The notes under the pieces: model-generated
The model's database searches: none
What the model saw: only the letters and a program-made list of their open reading frames with translations
What the model was told of the DNA's origin: nothing
Position numbers and translations under genes: made by a program
DNA from: an uncultured Agromyces sp.
GTDB lineage: Bacteria > Actinomycetota > Actinomycetes > Actinomycetales > Microbacteriaceae
Length of the DNA stretch: 64,000 nt
NCBI GenBank assembly: GCA_913053875.1
Contig: CAJXGN010000009.1
Location: forward strand, 62,001 to 126,000
Direction: 5' to 3'
In this document: one piece after another, positions 11,901 to 20,334 of the stretch
Numbering within the stretch: position 1 is the first letter of the stretch
Layout: each line of letters starts with the position of its first letter

Positions 11901-12485
11901 CTAGGGCAGGCGCCCGACCGATGCCAGCGCCTGGCGGATGAGGGTGCCGCGGCCGCCCTCCATCTCGGCGGCGACCTCGGCCGCGCACGCCTCCTCGGGG
12001 GTCATCCAGGTGACCTCGAGCGCGTCCTGCCGCGGCTCGCACGTGCCGGTGACCGGCACGACGTAGGCGAGCGACACCGCGTGCTGGCGGTCGTCGGTGA
12101 ACGGCGAGATGCCGGGCATCGGGAAGTACTCGGCGACCGCGAACGGCACCGGACTCGCCGGCAGCAGCGGGAACGCCATGGGGCCGAGGTCCTTCTCGAG
12201 GTGCCGGAAGAGCGCGTCGCGCAGGGTCTCGCCGAACATGACGCGGCCCGAGACCAGCGTGCGGGTGATCTCGCCGGTCGGGGTGCCGCGCAGCAGCACG
12301 CCCACCTCGACGACCGTGCCGAGCCCGTCGACGCGCACCGGCACGGCCTCGACGTAGATGAGGGGCAGGCGCTGCCGCACCTCCTCGAGCTCGATGTCGC
12401 TCAGCCAGGCCGGGTTGGCCGGCGGCGCGGCCGGCTCGCCCTGGGACTCCCAGTCGGGATCGGGGTCGGGGGTGCGCACGCTCAT
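11901..12485 (-). CDS. Nudix-fold family protein with degenerate Nudix box
   Basis: This 194-residue protein resembles actinobacterial DUF4916/Nudix-like proteins. The Nudix box consensus GX5EX7REUXEEXGU aligns with GRVMFGETLRDALF followed by RHLEKDLG. The first Gly and Glu and the Arg are kept, but the catalytic REUXEE core has become RHLEKD. Hydrolase activity is therefore doubtful. The ATG at 12485 follows a CACAAT box by six bases. A Pro-rich N-terminal tail of about 25 residues precedes the domain. Confidence 0.75.
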   Translation of the reverse strand: MSVRTPDPDPDWESQGEPAAPPANPAWLSDIELEEVRQRLPLIYVEAVPVRVDGLGTVVEVGVLLRGTPTGEITRTLVSGRVMFGETLRDALFRHLEKDLGPMAFPLLPASPVPFAVAEYFPMPGISPFTDDRQHAVSLAYVVPVTGTCEPRQDALEVTWMTPEEACAAEVAAEMEGGRGTLIRQALASVGRLP

Positions 12486-12568
12486 GGCTCCATTGTGTCT
12501 CAGGGGCTGCGCGTGTCCAGTGCATCCCGCGCACCGGCTCGTGCCGGCCGGATGCGAGGATGGACCCC

Positions 12569-13267
12569 ATGCCCCGACGGGCGCGACGGGAGGGGACCGA
12601 CATCGACGCACGCGAACCCGTGACCATCGACGACGGCGCGGTGCTGTGGTCGGCCTCCGGTGCCGACCGCGAGGACCGACCGCTGCTCGTGCTGCTGCAC
12701 GGCTACAACTCGCACGAGGGCGACCTGTTCGGACTCGCCCCGTACCTGCCGTTGCAGCCGGTCGTGGCCTCGCTGCGGGCGCCGCTGCACACGGGCTACG
12801 GGTTCGCGTGGTTCCCGCTGCAGGTCGCTGCCGACGGCGGCGTCGGGCTCGGCGAGGCGGAGGCACGACGAGCCGAGGCGGCGGCGGACGCGGTCATCGC
12901 GTGGGCCGAGTCGCTCGACCCGGCGCCCACCGCGATCGGGCTGCTCGGGTTCTCGCAGGGCGGCGCACTCTCGATCGAGCTGCTGCGGCGGCGCAGCGAC
13001 CTGTTCGGCTTCGCGGTGTCGCTCGCGGGCTTCGTACTGCCCGGCGAGCGCGACGGCGATGCGGCACTGGCCGACCGGCAGCCCGCCGTGTTCTGGGGCC
13101 GCGGCACGGAGGACACCGTGATTCCGGCCGACGCGATCGCGCGCACGCAGGAGTGGCTGCCCGAACGGGTCGACCTCGACGCGCGCATCTACGAGGGGCT
13201 CGGCCACGCGGTGTCGGAGCTCGAGCTCGCCGACGTCACCGCGTTCCTGCGCGGCCGCTACGCCTGA
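12569..13267 (+). CDS. Alpha/beta hydrolase (phospholipase/carboxylesterase type)
   Basis: This 232-residue hydrolase of the carboxylesterase 2 type has LLVLLHGYNSHEGD as the oxyanion strand-loop, the nucleophile in GFSQGG, the acid in GTEDTVIP and the histidine in GLGHAVSE, so the triad is complete. No signal peptide is present. The ATG at 12569 is preferred because GCGAGG lies nine bases upstream; an in-frame ATG at 12560 would bury that site. Its end overlaps the convergent DUF5997 gene by 10 bases. Confidence 0.88.
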   Translation: MPRRARREGTDIDAREPVTIDDGAVLWSASGADREDRPLLVLLHGYNSHEGDLFGLAPYLPLQPVVASLRAPLHTGYGFAWFPLQVAADGGVGLGEAEARRAEAAADAVIAWAESLDPAPTAIGLLGFSQGGALSIELLRRRSDLFGFAVSLAGFVLPGERDGDAALADRQPAVFWGRGTEDTVIPADAIARTQEWLPERVDLDARIYEGLGHAVSELELADVTAFLRGRYA

Positions 13268-13662
13268 GCGTCGTCGGCGTTGCGCGCGGCGCGCTCGGCG
13301 TCGCGCTCCTTGACCCGCCGGTTCTCGGCGCGCACCTGCGCCTGGGTCGCCCGCTCGGCCGACAGCCACTCGGGCATCTCGGCGAGCAGCTCCTGGATCT
13401 GCGCGGTCGTGAGCGGCTCGTCGATGCCGGCACGGGCGAGGCCCGAGTTCGAGACGCCGAGCTTGCGGGCCACGACGGGACGCGGATGCGGCCCCTCGCG
13501 GCGCAGCACCTGCAGCCACTCGGGCGGGTCCGCCTGCAGCCCGTCGAGCGCGTCGCGCGTGACCGGGGCGGAGCGGAACTCCTCGGGCGCGGCGGCCAAG
13601 AGGATGCCGAGCTTCTTCGCCGCGGTCTCCGGCTTCATGGTCTGCTGCCCGCCTGCACTCAT
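13258..13662 (-). CDS. DUF5997 family protein with probable helix-turn-helix
   Basis: This 134-residue protein matches the actinobacterial DUF5997 family (MKPETAAKKLGILLAAAPEEF and DPPEWLQVLRREGPHPR). The segment VVARKLGVSNSGLARAG (residues about 65-81) has the look of a helix-turn-helix. The C-terminal third is charged and helical. It starts 22 bases from the divergent stand-alone LysR effector domain gene, and the pairing may be functional. Function is not established. Confidence 0.75.
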   Translation of the reverse strand: MSAGGQQTMKPETAAKKLGILLAAAPEEFRSAPVTRDALDGLQADPPEWLQVLRREGPHPRPVVARKLGVSNSGLARAGIDEPLTTAQIQELLAEMPEWLSAERATQAQVRAENRRVKERDAERAARNADDAQA

Positions 13663-13684
13663 CCCGCCAGCGTATAGCCTTGGC

Positions 13685-14413
13685 ATGGCCGCGGCACGGG
13701 TGCGGCCGGGAAGGCGATCGGGACTCGTGGCGCTCAGGCTGACCTACGTCGAGGGCGTGAGCCCGGCGAAGTGGTTGCGCGCCTGGGCCGACCGGCGCCC
13801 CGACCTCCCGCTCGAGGCCGCGCGGGTGCCGGATGCCTCGCAGCTCACCGCTCTCGAGTCGGGCGACGCCGACCTGGCGTTCGTGCGCCTCCCCGTTCCC
13901 ACCGACGGCCTGCACGCCATCCCCCTCTGGGAGGAGGTCGCCGTCGTCGTCGCCCCCAAGGACCACGCGATCGCGGCGGTCGACGAGGTGATGCTCGCCG
14001 ACCTCGACGACGAGCCGCGCGCACCCGTGCAGCCGTCTCCCGAGGGCACGATCGAGCTCGTCGCGGCCGGCACCGGGGTCGCGATCGTGCCGCACTCGAT
14101 CGCCCGCCTGCACCATCGCCGCGACGTCGTGGCGGTGCCGGTGACGGATGCCCCGACGACCCGCATCGCGCTGGTCTGGCGCGTCGAGCGCGACGACGCC
14201 GACATCCAGGAGTTCGTGGGCGTCGTGCGCGGACGCACGGCGCGGTCCTCGCGCGGGGCCGCCGACGAGGCATCCGATCAGCCCGCACCCGCGCGCGACG
14301 ACGCCCGCACCGCGACGGGCGCGAAGAGCACACGAGCCAGCCGCGACCGCCGGGCCCGGCGCGCACCCGGCTCGGGCCGCGACAGCCGCAGCCGACGGGG
14401 GCGCCGCCGGTGA
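13685..14413 (+). CDS. LysR substrate-binding domain protein lacking a DNA-binding domain
   Basis: This 242-residue protein has only the effector half of a LysR regulator: LRLTYVEGVSPAKWLRAWADR, LESGDADLAFVRLPV, the AVVVAPKDHA hinge and a GVAIVPHSIARLHH segment. It lacks the roughly 60-residue N-terminal winged helix. A highly basic Arg/Ser-rich tail of about 60 residues could contact nucleic acid. The ATG follows TATAGC by six bases. Its stop overlaps the GTG of the amidotransferase gene (GTGA), so the two are translationally coupled. Confidence 0.82.
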   Translation: MAAARVRPGRRSGLVALRLTYVEGVSPAKWLRAWADRRPDLPLEAARVPDASQLTALESGDADLAFVRLPVPTDGLHAIPLWEEVAVVVAPKDHAIAAVDEVMLADLDDEPRAPVQPSPEGTIELVAAGTGVAIVPHSIARLHHRRDVVAVPVTDAPTTRIALVWRVERDDADIQEFVGVVRGRTARSSRGAADEASDQPAPARDDARTATGAKSTRASRDRRARRAPGSGRDSRSRRGRRR

Positions 14414-15138
14414 AGCCGTTCCTGTTCCTCTCCGCGAGGCCCGAGGTCGAGGCCGTCGGCCCCGAGTACGAGTCGGTGCGCTCGGCCATGGGCGCCGACG
14501 CCGGTCGCCTCGAGCACCACCGGCTCGACGTCTCCGCGCTCGAGCGCCAGCGCCTCGGCGCGTTCGCCGGCATCGTGGTCGGCGGCAGCCCGTTCAACGT
14601 GACGACCGCTCCCGAGCACGTCTCCGACGTGCAGCGCCGGGTCGAGGAGGACCTCGCATGGGTCGCCGAGCGCGGGCTCGCCGGCGACGTGCCCGTGCTC
14701 TTCACCTGCTACGGCATCGGCGTGCTCACCCGGGTGCTGGGCGGCGAGGTCGGGCTCGACCACGGCGAGGAGGCGCAGGCCGTGCGCGTCGAGCTGACCG
14801 ACGACGGGCGGCTCGATGCGCTCACGGGTGTGCTGCCGCCCGCGTTCGACGCGCTCGTCGGCCACAAGGAAGCCACGGTGCGGCTGCCGGAGCGCGCCAC
14901 GCTGCTCGCGGGCTCGCCGACCTGTCCGGTGCAGGTCTACCGCGTCGGCACCCGCGTCTATGCGACCCAGTTCCACCCCGAGGTGACCCCGGCCGATTTC
15001 GTGGCACGTGCCCGCGTCTACCGCCACCACGGCTACTTCCCGGCGCGCGAGCTCGCCGCGGTCGAGGCCCGCATCAACGGGGCATCCGTCACCTGGCCCC
15101 GCACCATGCTCGCCCGGTTCGCCGAGCTGTTCGGCTGA
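14410..15138 (+). CDS. Class I glutamine amidotransferase (GuaA-like domain)
   Basis: This 242-residue class I glutamine amidotransferase has the nucleophile elbow FTCYGIGVL (Cys at about 100) and the QFHPEVTPADF histidine/glutamate pair (about 187-189), giving a full Cys-His-Glu triad. Stand-alone members act on small molecules or hydrolyse gamma-glutamyl bonds; the partner here is unknown. The GTG start is coupled to the LysR-domain gene by a four-base overlap. It converges on ligD, with four bases between the stops. Confidence 0.85.
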   Translation: MKPFLFLSARPEVEAVGPEYESVRSAMGADAGRLEHHRLDVSALERQRLGAFAGIVVGGSPFNVTTAPEHVSDVQRRVEEDLAWVAERGLAGDVPVLFTCYGIGVLTRVLGGEVGLDHGEEAQAVRVELTDDGRLDALTGVLPPAFDALVGHKEATVRLPERATLLAGSPTCPVQVYRVGTRVYATQFHPEVTPADFVARARVYRHHGYFPARELAAVEARINGASVTWPRTMLARFAELFG

Positions 15139-15142
15139 GTTC

Positions 15143-17599
15143 TCAGCTCTCCTCGGCCACGTCGGCGGGGTCGACGTCGGGGCGCAGGCCCCGCCAGGTG
15201 GGGTGGCGGGCGACGCCCGTCGGCGTCCACTCGCCGAACGCGATCTCGCCGACGAGGCGCGGCTCGACCCACACGGCGTCGGATGCCTCGGCCGGCGGCA
15301 CCTCGACGAACGGGCTGTCCGTGCGGCGCAGCGATTCGAGGAGCCCCGCGATGCGGGCGAGCTGCGCGTCGGTGAATCCCGTGCCGACTCGGCCCGCGTA
15401 GCGGAGGCCCCCGTCGCCGGGGATGCCGATGAGCAGCGACCCGAACGTGTCGTCGCGCATGCCCTTGCCCGGCCGCCAGCCGCCGATCACCACCGACTGC
15501 ACGCGCTCGTGCTTGACCTTCAGCCAGTCGGTGGAGCGGGCGCCGGGCCGGTAGCGCGAGTCGGCGTCCTTCGCGACCACGCCCTCGAGGCCGAGCGCGC
15601 GGCTCTGCTCGATCGCGGCGACGACGTCGCCCTCGAACGCGGGCGGCACCTGCACGGGCGACCCCGCCGCGGGGGGAACGAGGCGTTCGAGCAGGTCGCG
15701 GCGCTCGCGGTACGGCCGGTCGACCACCGACTCGCCGTCGACCGAGAGCACGTCGAACAGCAGCAGGCGCACGGGCACCTCCGAGGCTCCGCGGCGGATC
15801 TCGCGCGGCGCCGTCAGGTGCATCCGCTGCTGCATGCGCCCGAAGTCGGGGCGCCCGGTCGCGTCGAGCGCGACCACCTCGCCGTCGAGCACCGCCGAAC
15901 CGGCCGCCAACCGTGCGGGCAGCCCCTCGAGCTCGGGGTAGCGCGCCGACACCTCGATGCCGTTGCGCGTGAACATGCGGAGCCGCTCGCCGTCGACCTC
16001 GACGAGGGCGCGCATGCCGTCCCACTTCATCTCGGCGACCCACTCGCCATGGGCGAGGTCGTGCGGCTTCGCGGTGGCGGCGAGCATCGGCTGCCAGGTG
16101 AACGGCCGCTCGGCTTCGGCGGGCACGGGCTCGGGCCGCGGCGGCCGCCTCGTGCGCACCGCCGGCCGCTTCATGCGGTGCAGCAGCCAGGTCGACTTCT
16201 CCCCCGACCCGTCGGTGCGGATGAGCGCGAACCGCCCGTCGCCCGCCGGCCCGCCGCGGTCGGTGTGCAGCGTCACGATCACCTCGTCGTCCCGCCACTT
16301 CTCGAGGTCGTACACGCCGGTGTCCCACAGGTCGACCCGGCCGGCACCGTATTCCCCCTTCGGAATGGTGCCCTCGAAGGTGGCGTACTCGAGCGGGTGG
16401 TCCTCGGTCATGACCGCGAGGTGGTTGCGCCCGGACTCCTCGGGCAGCCCCTTCGGCACGGCCCAGCTCACCAGCACGCCCTCGTGCTCGAGGCGGAAGT
16501 CGTAGTGCTCGCGGCTGGCGAAGTGGTGCTGGATCACGAAGCGCGGCAGGTCGCCCGGCGCGGGCGGCGCGGCACCTGCGGCGGGCACGGGCTCTGGCGT
16601 GCGGTCGGCCGAGCGCTTCTCGCGGTAGCGGCCGAGGCGATCGGATGCCCCCTGGGCGGCGGCGTCGGCCACCGTCGCCATGAACTCCCCCGGCGACGCG
16701 CCCACGTGCCCCTGGCGGAGCGGCTCCATCGGGTCGCCGCGCTCTGCGACCAGCGCGAGCACCTCGCCGTACTCGAGGTGGCACAGGTCGGGGTCGGCCA
16801 GCTCCTCCCAGGTGCGCGGCGCCGCCACCGTCGGACGGAACCGGCCGCGCAGCGAGTACGGCGCGATGGTCGTCTTCTTGCCGTTGTTCTGGCTCCAGTC
16901 GAGGAAGACCCGGCCGGGGCGCACCGACTTGCTCATGGAGCTCACGACGAGCTTGGGGTGGTCGGCCTCGAGGCTGCGGGCGAGCTCGCGGGCCAGCGCG
17001 CTGGCCTGGTCGCTCGAGAGCGTCCCGTCGAGCGGCGCGTAGAGGTGGATGCCCTTGGACCCGCTCGTCACGGGCACCGAGGCAAGGCCCATGCCGTCGA
17101 GGATCTCGCGGACGAGGAACGCCACCTCGGCGCATCCGCCGAGCCCCACCCCCTCGCCCGGGTCGAGGTCGAGCACCAGCCGGTCGGGGTGCTGCGGGGT
17201 GCCGGCCGCGTCGAACCGCCACTGCGGCACGTGCAGCTCGAGCGCCGCGAGCTGGGCGAGCCAGACGAGCGTCGGCAGGTCGTCGACCACGGGGTAGGTG
17301 TTGTCGTGGTCGGAGTGCGGGATGCGCGCGCGCCGCACCCAGTCGGGTGTGCCCTGGCCGAGGTCCTTCGCGAAGAACGTGCCGCCCGGGGCATCCGCGG
17401 TGCCCACCCCGTCGACCCAGCGCTTGCGGGTGCACGGGCGACCGGCCACGTACGGCAGCATCACGGGCGCGATCTCGGCGTAGTAGCCGATCACGTCGCC
17501 CTTGGTCGTGCCGGCCTCGGGGTACATGACCTTGTCGAGGCTCGTGATGCGCAGCCGGCGTCCGCCGACCTGCACGACCTGCTCCCCCGACCCCGGCAT
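15143..17599 (-). CDS. ligD: Multifunctional NHEJ DNA ligase LigD (Pol-PE-Lig order)
   Basis: This 818-residue protein has all three LigD modules in mycobacterial order. The polymerase/primase domain (1-295) keeps the metal-binding D144/D146 in LVLDLDPGEG and the SGSKGIHLYAPL motif. The 3'-phosphoesterase domain (about 350-475) reads QHHFASREHYDFRLEHEG. The ATP-dependent ligase domain (about 500-818) has catalytic Lys525 in EMKWDGMRALVE and a C-terminal OB fold. It repairs double-strand breaks together with Ku, encoded divergently 60 bases away. The ATG at 17599 follows a G-rich ribosome site. Confidence 0.97.
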   Translation of the reverse strand: MPGSGEQVVQVGGRRLRITSLDKVMYPEAGTTKGDVIGYYAEIAPVMLPYVAGRPCTRKRWVDGVGTADAPGGTFFAKDLGQGTPDWVRRARIPHSDHDNTYPVVDDLPTLVWLAQLAALELHVPQWRFDAAGTPQHPDRLVLDLDPGEGVGLGGCAEVAFLVREILDGMGLASVPVTSGSKGIHLYAPLDGTLSSDQASALARELARSLEADHPKLVVSSMSKSVRPGRVFLDWSQNNGKKTTIAPYSLRGRFRPTVAAPRTWEELADPDLCHLEYGEVLALVAERGDPMEPLRQGHVGASPGEFMATVADAAAQGASDRLGRYREKRSADRTPEPVPAAGAAPPAPGDLPRFVIQHHFASREHYDFRLEHEGVLVSWAVPKGLPEESGRNHLAVMTEDHPLEYATFEGTIPKGEYGAGRVDLWDTGVYDLEKWRDDEVIVTLHTDRGGPAGDGRFALIRTDGSGEKSTWLLHRMKRPAVRTRRPPRPEPVPAEAERPFTWQPMLAATAKPHDLAHGEWVAEMKWDGMRALVEVDGERLRMFTRNGIEVSARYPELEGLPARLAAGSAVLDGEVVALDATGRPDFGRMQQRMHLTAPREIRRGASEVPVRLLLFDVLSVDGESVVDRPYRERRDLLERLVPPAAGSPVQVPPAFEGDVVAAIEQSRALGLEGVVAKDADSRYRPGARSTDWLKVKHERVQSVVIGGWRPGKGMRDDTFGSLLIGIPGDGGLRYAGRVGTGFTDAQLARIAGLLESLRRTDSPFVEVPPAEASDAVWVEPRLVGEIAFGEWTPTGVARHPTWRGLRPDVDPADVAEES

Positions 17600-17659
17600 G
17601 CCCCCATCCTGCCGCGCGAGGGCTGGCCGTGGCATCCGTTCGGGTGTTGACTGAGGGGT

Positions 17660-18460
17660 ATGCGTTCCATCTGGAAGGGCGCGCTGACCTTCGGGCTCGT
17701 CAACGTGCCGGTGAAGTTGTACAGCGCCACCGAGGACCACGACGTCTCGCTGCACCAGGTGCACGAGGCCGACGGCGGGCGGATCCGCTACGAGCGGCGC
17801 TGCGAGGTGTGCGGCAAGGTCGTGAAGTACCAGGACATCGACAAGGCGTACGACGACGGCGAGCACACGGTGATCCTCACCAAGGACGACTTCGACGCGC
17901 TGCCCGCCGAGCGCAGCCGCGAGATCGAGGTCGTCGAGTTCGTGCCGAACGACCAGATCGACCCGCTCATGTTCGAGCGCAGCTACTACCTCGAGCCCGA
18001 CTCGAAGTCGCCCAAGGCGTACGTGCTGCTGCGTCGCACGCTCGAGTCGACCGACCGCACCGCGATCGTGCGCTTCGCGCTGCGCCAGAAGACCCGGCTG
18101 GCGGCGCTGCGCGTGCGCGACGACGTGCTCGTGCTGCAGACGCTGCTCTGGGCCGACGAGGTGCGCGAGGCGAAGTTCGATTCGATCGACGAGGAGGTGA
18201 GGATCTCGCAGAAGGAGCTCGACCTCTCGAACAGCCTCGTCGAGAGCTTCGCCGACGACTTCCACCCCGAGAACTTCGAGGACGCCTACCAGGTCGAGCT
18301 GCGCAAGCTCATCGACGCGAAGATCGAGCAGGGCGAGGCGATCGACACCGCCGCAACCTTCGGCGAGCGCGAGGAGGGCGAGGAAGGCGGCGAGGTCATC
18401 GACCTCATGGAGGCGCTGCGCCGCAGCGTCGACTCGGCGCGGGCGCGCAAGAGCGGGTAG
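17660..18460 (+). CDS. ku: Non-homologous end joining protein Ku
   Basis: This is the homodimeric bacterial Ku ring that binds DNA ends and recruits LigD. The 266-residue sequence starts MRSIWKGALTFGLVNVPVKL and includes RRCEVCGKVVKYQDIDKAYD and FERSYYLEPD, all diagnostic. The C terminus is short and lacks the long lysine-rich extension found in some actinobacterial Ku proteins. TGAGGGG precedes the ATG. It is divergent from ligD. Confidence 0.97.
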   Translation: MRSIWKGALTFGLVNVPVKLYSATEDHDVSLHQVHEADGGRIRYERRCEVCGKVVKYQDIDKAYDDGEHTVILTKDDFDALPAERSREIEVVEFVPNDQIDPLMFERSYYLEPDSKSPKAYVLLRRTLESTDRTAIVRFALRQKTRLAALRVRDDVLVLQTLLWADEVREAKFDSIDEEVRISQKELDLSNSLVESFADDFHPENFEDAYQVELRKLIDAKIEQGEAIDTAATFGEREEGEEGGEVIDLMEALRRSVDSARARKSG

Positions 18461-18523
18461 AGGGGAGTGCGCGGCGCTCCTGCCCGGGAGCGAGAGCGTC
18501 TCGTACTCGGCAAGAGCCGGAGT

Positions 18524-19726
18524 TCACGCCTCGTCGCGCGAGAGCACGTCCATCACGCGAGGCGCGTAGAAGCGACGGTTGTACATGCCTGGAGGGACGG
18601 CAGCGAGGATGCCGAGTTCGACGAGTTGGCCGACGAGGGTGTTCGCTCGCACGTAGCCGACGCCGAGCGCGTCCTGCACGCGGCGCACGGTGAACGACGG
18701 CGTCGCGACTGCGAACGACACGAGCTTGTGCGCGCTCTCGGCGCGAAGGCTCGAGCGTCGGAGTTCCTCCCGAAGCTCTGCTTCGACCGCGACCAGGTCG
18801 AGCACCTGTATGCGCGTGCGCTCGGCGGCATGGTGGATGCCCGCGGCGAAGAAGCCGACGAATCCGTCCCAGTCGCCGTTCGTGCTGACCGCGAGGAGTC
18901 GGTCGTAGTACTCCGTGCGTCGAGCCTCGAACCACGGCGACACCGTGAGCGTGGGCTCCGACAGCGTGCCCGTGCTCATGAGGTGCAGCACGATGAGGTA
19001 GCGCCCGAGCCTGCCGTTGCCGTCGCGGAACGGGTGGAGCGTCTCGAACTGGTAGTGCGACATCGCCGCAGACACGATGGGGTCGATCGAACCGGAGTGG
19101 TCGGAGTAGATCCAGTCGAGGAGATCGCGGACCGCGGCCTCCAACGCGATCCCCGGAGGCGGGGGAACGAACCGTGCGTTGTGCACGGCGAAGCCGGCTG
19201 GATTGGCGTCGGGCCGACGTCCGACGACGACCTGGCCGTCGCGGAGGCGACCCGACTGCTTCTCGAGTGGAGTCCCGCGCATGAGCATCCCCTGGAGTTC
19301 AGCAAGCAGAGACGGGGTGAGCGATTGGCCCTCGGCGATGCGTGCGAAGCCTCGGTTGGCCATGCGCACGTAGTTCAGCACTTCAGCGATCTCGTCGCTT
19401 TCGGGAGACTCGTCGTCGGCGGTGTAGACGGCGGCGAGCGGCGCGTAGGTGCCCTCGAGCGCTGATGTGCTCTGCGCCTCGCGTTGCAGGGTGGGCAGAC
19501 GCAGCAGAGTCGGGTTCTCCAGCCGACCTGCAGTGCTGTCGAGAGCAGCGATCGATGCGCGGGCATTCGCAACGGCCAAGTAGGTGCGCGCGGACAACTC
19601 AGGAGTCCCTCCCGGAAGGGGGTTGGGAACGAACGCCTGATGCGTCCAATCACCGAGCACCGGGTCGGTACCCGCGATCGGCACAAGTACGCCCGAGTCG
19701 CGATTGACGAACATTTCGAGGTCCAC
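18524..19726 (-). CDS. Fic family protein (probable adenylyltransferase) with intramolecular inhibitory helix
   Basis: Fic proteins transfer AMP or another phosphate-containing group to hydroxyl side chains. The 400-residue protein has the complete active-site motif HPFRDGNGRLGR (231-242) and an N-terminal inhibitory motif T87-x3-E91-G92 in QSTSALEGTY, so it belongs to the self-inhibited class. A C-terminal winged-helix-like part (about 335-400) includes FTVRRVQDALGVGYVRANT. The GTG start lies six bases after TAAAGT, inside an inverted repeat. Base usage is less strict than in its neighbours, which hints at horizontal acquisition. Confidence 0.92.
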   Translation of the reverse strand: MDLEMFVNRDSGVLVPIAGTDPVLGDWTHQAFVPNPLPGGTPELSARTYLAVANARASIAALDSTAGRLENPTLLRLPTLQREAQSTSALEGTYAPLAAVYTADDESPESDEIAEVLNYVRMANRGFARIAEGQSLTPSLLAELQGMLMRGTPLEKQSGRLRDGQVVVGRRPDANPAGFAVHNARFVPPPPGIALEAAVRDLLDWIYSDHSGSIDPIVSAAMSHYQFETLHPFRDGNGRLGRYLIVLHLMSTGTLSEPTLTVSPWFEARRTEYYDRLLAVSTNGDWDGFVGFFAAGIHHAAERTRIQVLDLVAVEAELREELRRSSLRAESAHKLVSFAVATPSFTVRRVQDALGVGYVRANTLVGQLVELGILAAVPPGMYNRRFYAPRVMDVLSRDEA

Positions 19727-19757
19727 AATTACACTTTACCGGGCCATCAGTGTAATT
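19727..19757. promoter_or_regulatory. Inverted repeat over the fic promoter
   Basis: AATTACAC (19727-19734) and GTGTAATT (19750-19757) are exact inverted copies separated by 15 bases. They bracket the putative -10 box TAAAGT (19738-19733) of the leaderless fic gene. This could be an operator, possibly autoregulatory. Confidence 0.5.
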
Positions 19758-19869
19758 TGCCGTCGGAGAATGACGTTCTTCCAGCCGAAACCGATGACTG
19801 CTGCGGCGAACGCGCTGCCAGCCCGCTCAGGACCGCGCACGAGGGACTGGCGGGCGTCATCGCCCGGAG

Positions 19870-19913
19870 ACGACGGATGCCGCGGCGGAACGCTCCGCCG
19901 CGGCATCCGTCGT
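19870..19913. terminator. Perfect 20-bp hairpin terminator
   Basis: The arms 19870-19889 and 19894-19913 are exact reverse complements around a four-base ACGC loop. The hairpin lies just beyond the stop of the GlsB-type gene and would end its transcript. No T-run follows. Confidence 0.8.
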
Positions 19914-19919
19914 TCGTGC

Positions 19920-20177
19920 TCAGCGCTTGCGCGTGAACAGGCCGAAGATGAGGAGGACGACGATCGATCCGAGGATGGCGACGATCCACGTCTGCCAGCT
20001 CCAGAAGTTCTCCAGGCCGATGCCGAAGAGAACGCTGCCCAGCCAGCCGCCGAGGAGCGCGCCGACCACGCCGAGCAGCAGCGTGATGAACCAGCCCCCG
20101 CCCTGCTTGCCGGGGAGGATCAGTTTGGCGATCGCTCCGGCGATGAGGCCGAGGATGAGAAATGCGAAGAATCCCAT
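19920..20177 (-). CDS. GlsB/YeaQ/YmgE family stress-response membrane protein
   Basis: This 85-residue small integral membrane protein starts MGFFAFLILGLIAGAIAKLI, followed by PGKQGGGWFITLLLGVVGALLG and a third hydrophobic segment, the standard three-helix pattern of the transglycosylase-associated family. Expression is often linked to stress, but the biochemical role is unknown. AGAAGGGCACCCC before the ATG at 20177 fixes the start; an in-frame ATG upstream would include the ribosome site. Confidence 0.88.
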   Translation of the reverse strand: MGFFAFLILGLIAGAIAKLILPGKQGGGWFITLLLGVVGALLGGWLGSVLFGIGLENFWSWQTWIVAILGSIVVLLIFGLFTRKR

Positions 20178-20334
20178 GGGGTGCCCTTCTTTCATTCAGG
20201 TAGTGCTCAGCAAACCACCACCGGGCGTCCGGGGGAAGCCCTTGCCCGCGGTGTGTTCCGACTGGTAACCCTGCGGCCATGATCGGTCCGACGACCGATG
20301 CGGGCGCGGATCGGGCGTCGGTAGCGTCCGGAGC

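Noticed and set aside
15008..17650. Open frame of about 880 codons on the plus strand, antisense to ligD
   Set aside because: Composition is typical of an antisense shadow. LigD motifs on the minus strand are complete.
18475..18492. Small hairpin CGCTCC-N6-GGAGCG between ku and fic
   Set aside because: The six-base stem is too weak in such GC-rich DNA to call a terminator.
19727..19757. AATTACAC/GTGTAATT as a phage or integron attachment site
   Set aside because: No integrase or second copy is present. Its position over the fic promoter fits an operator better.
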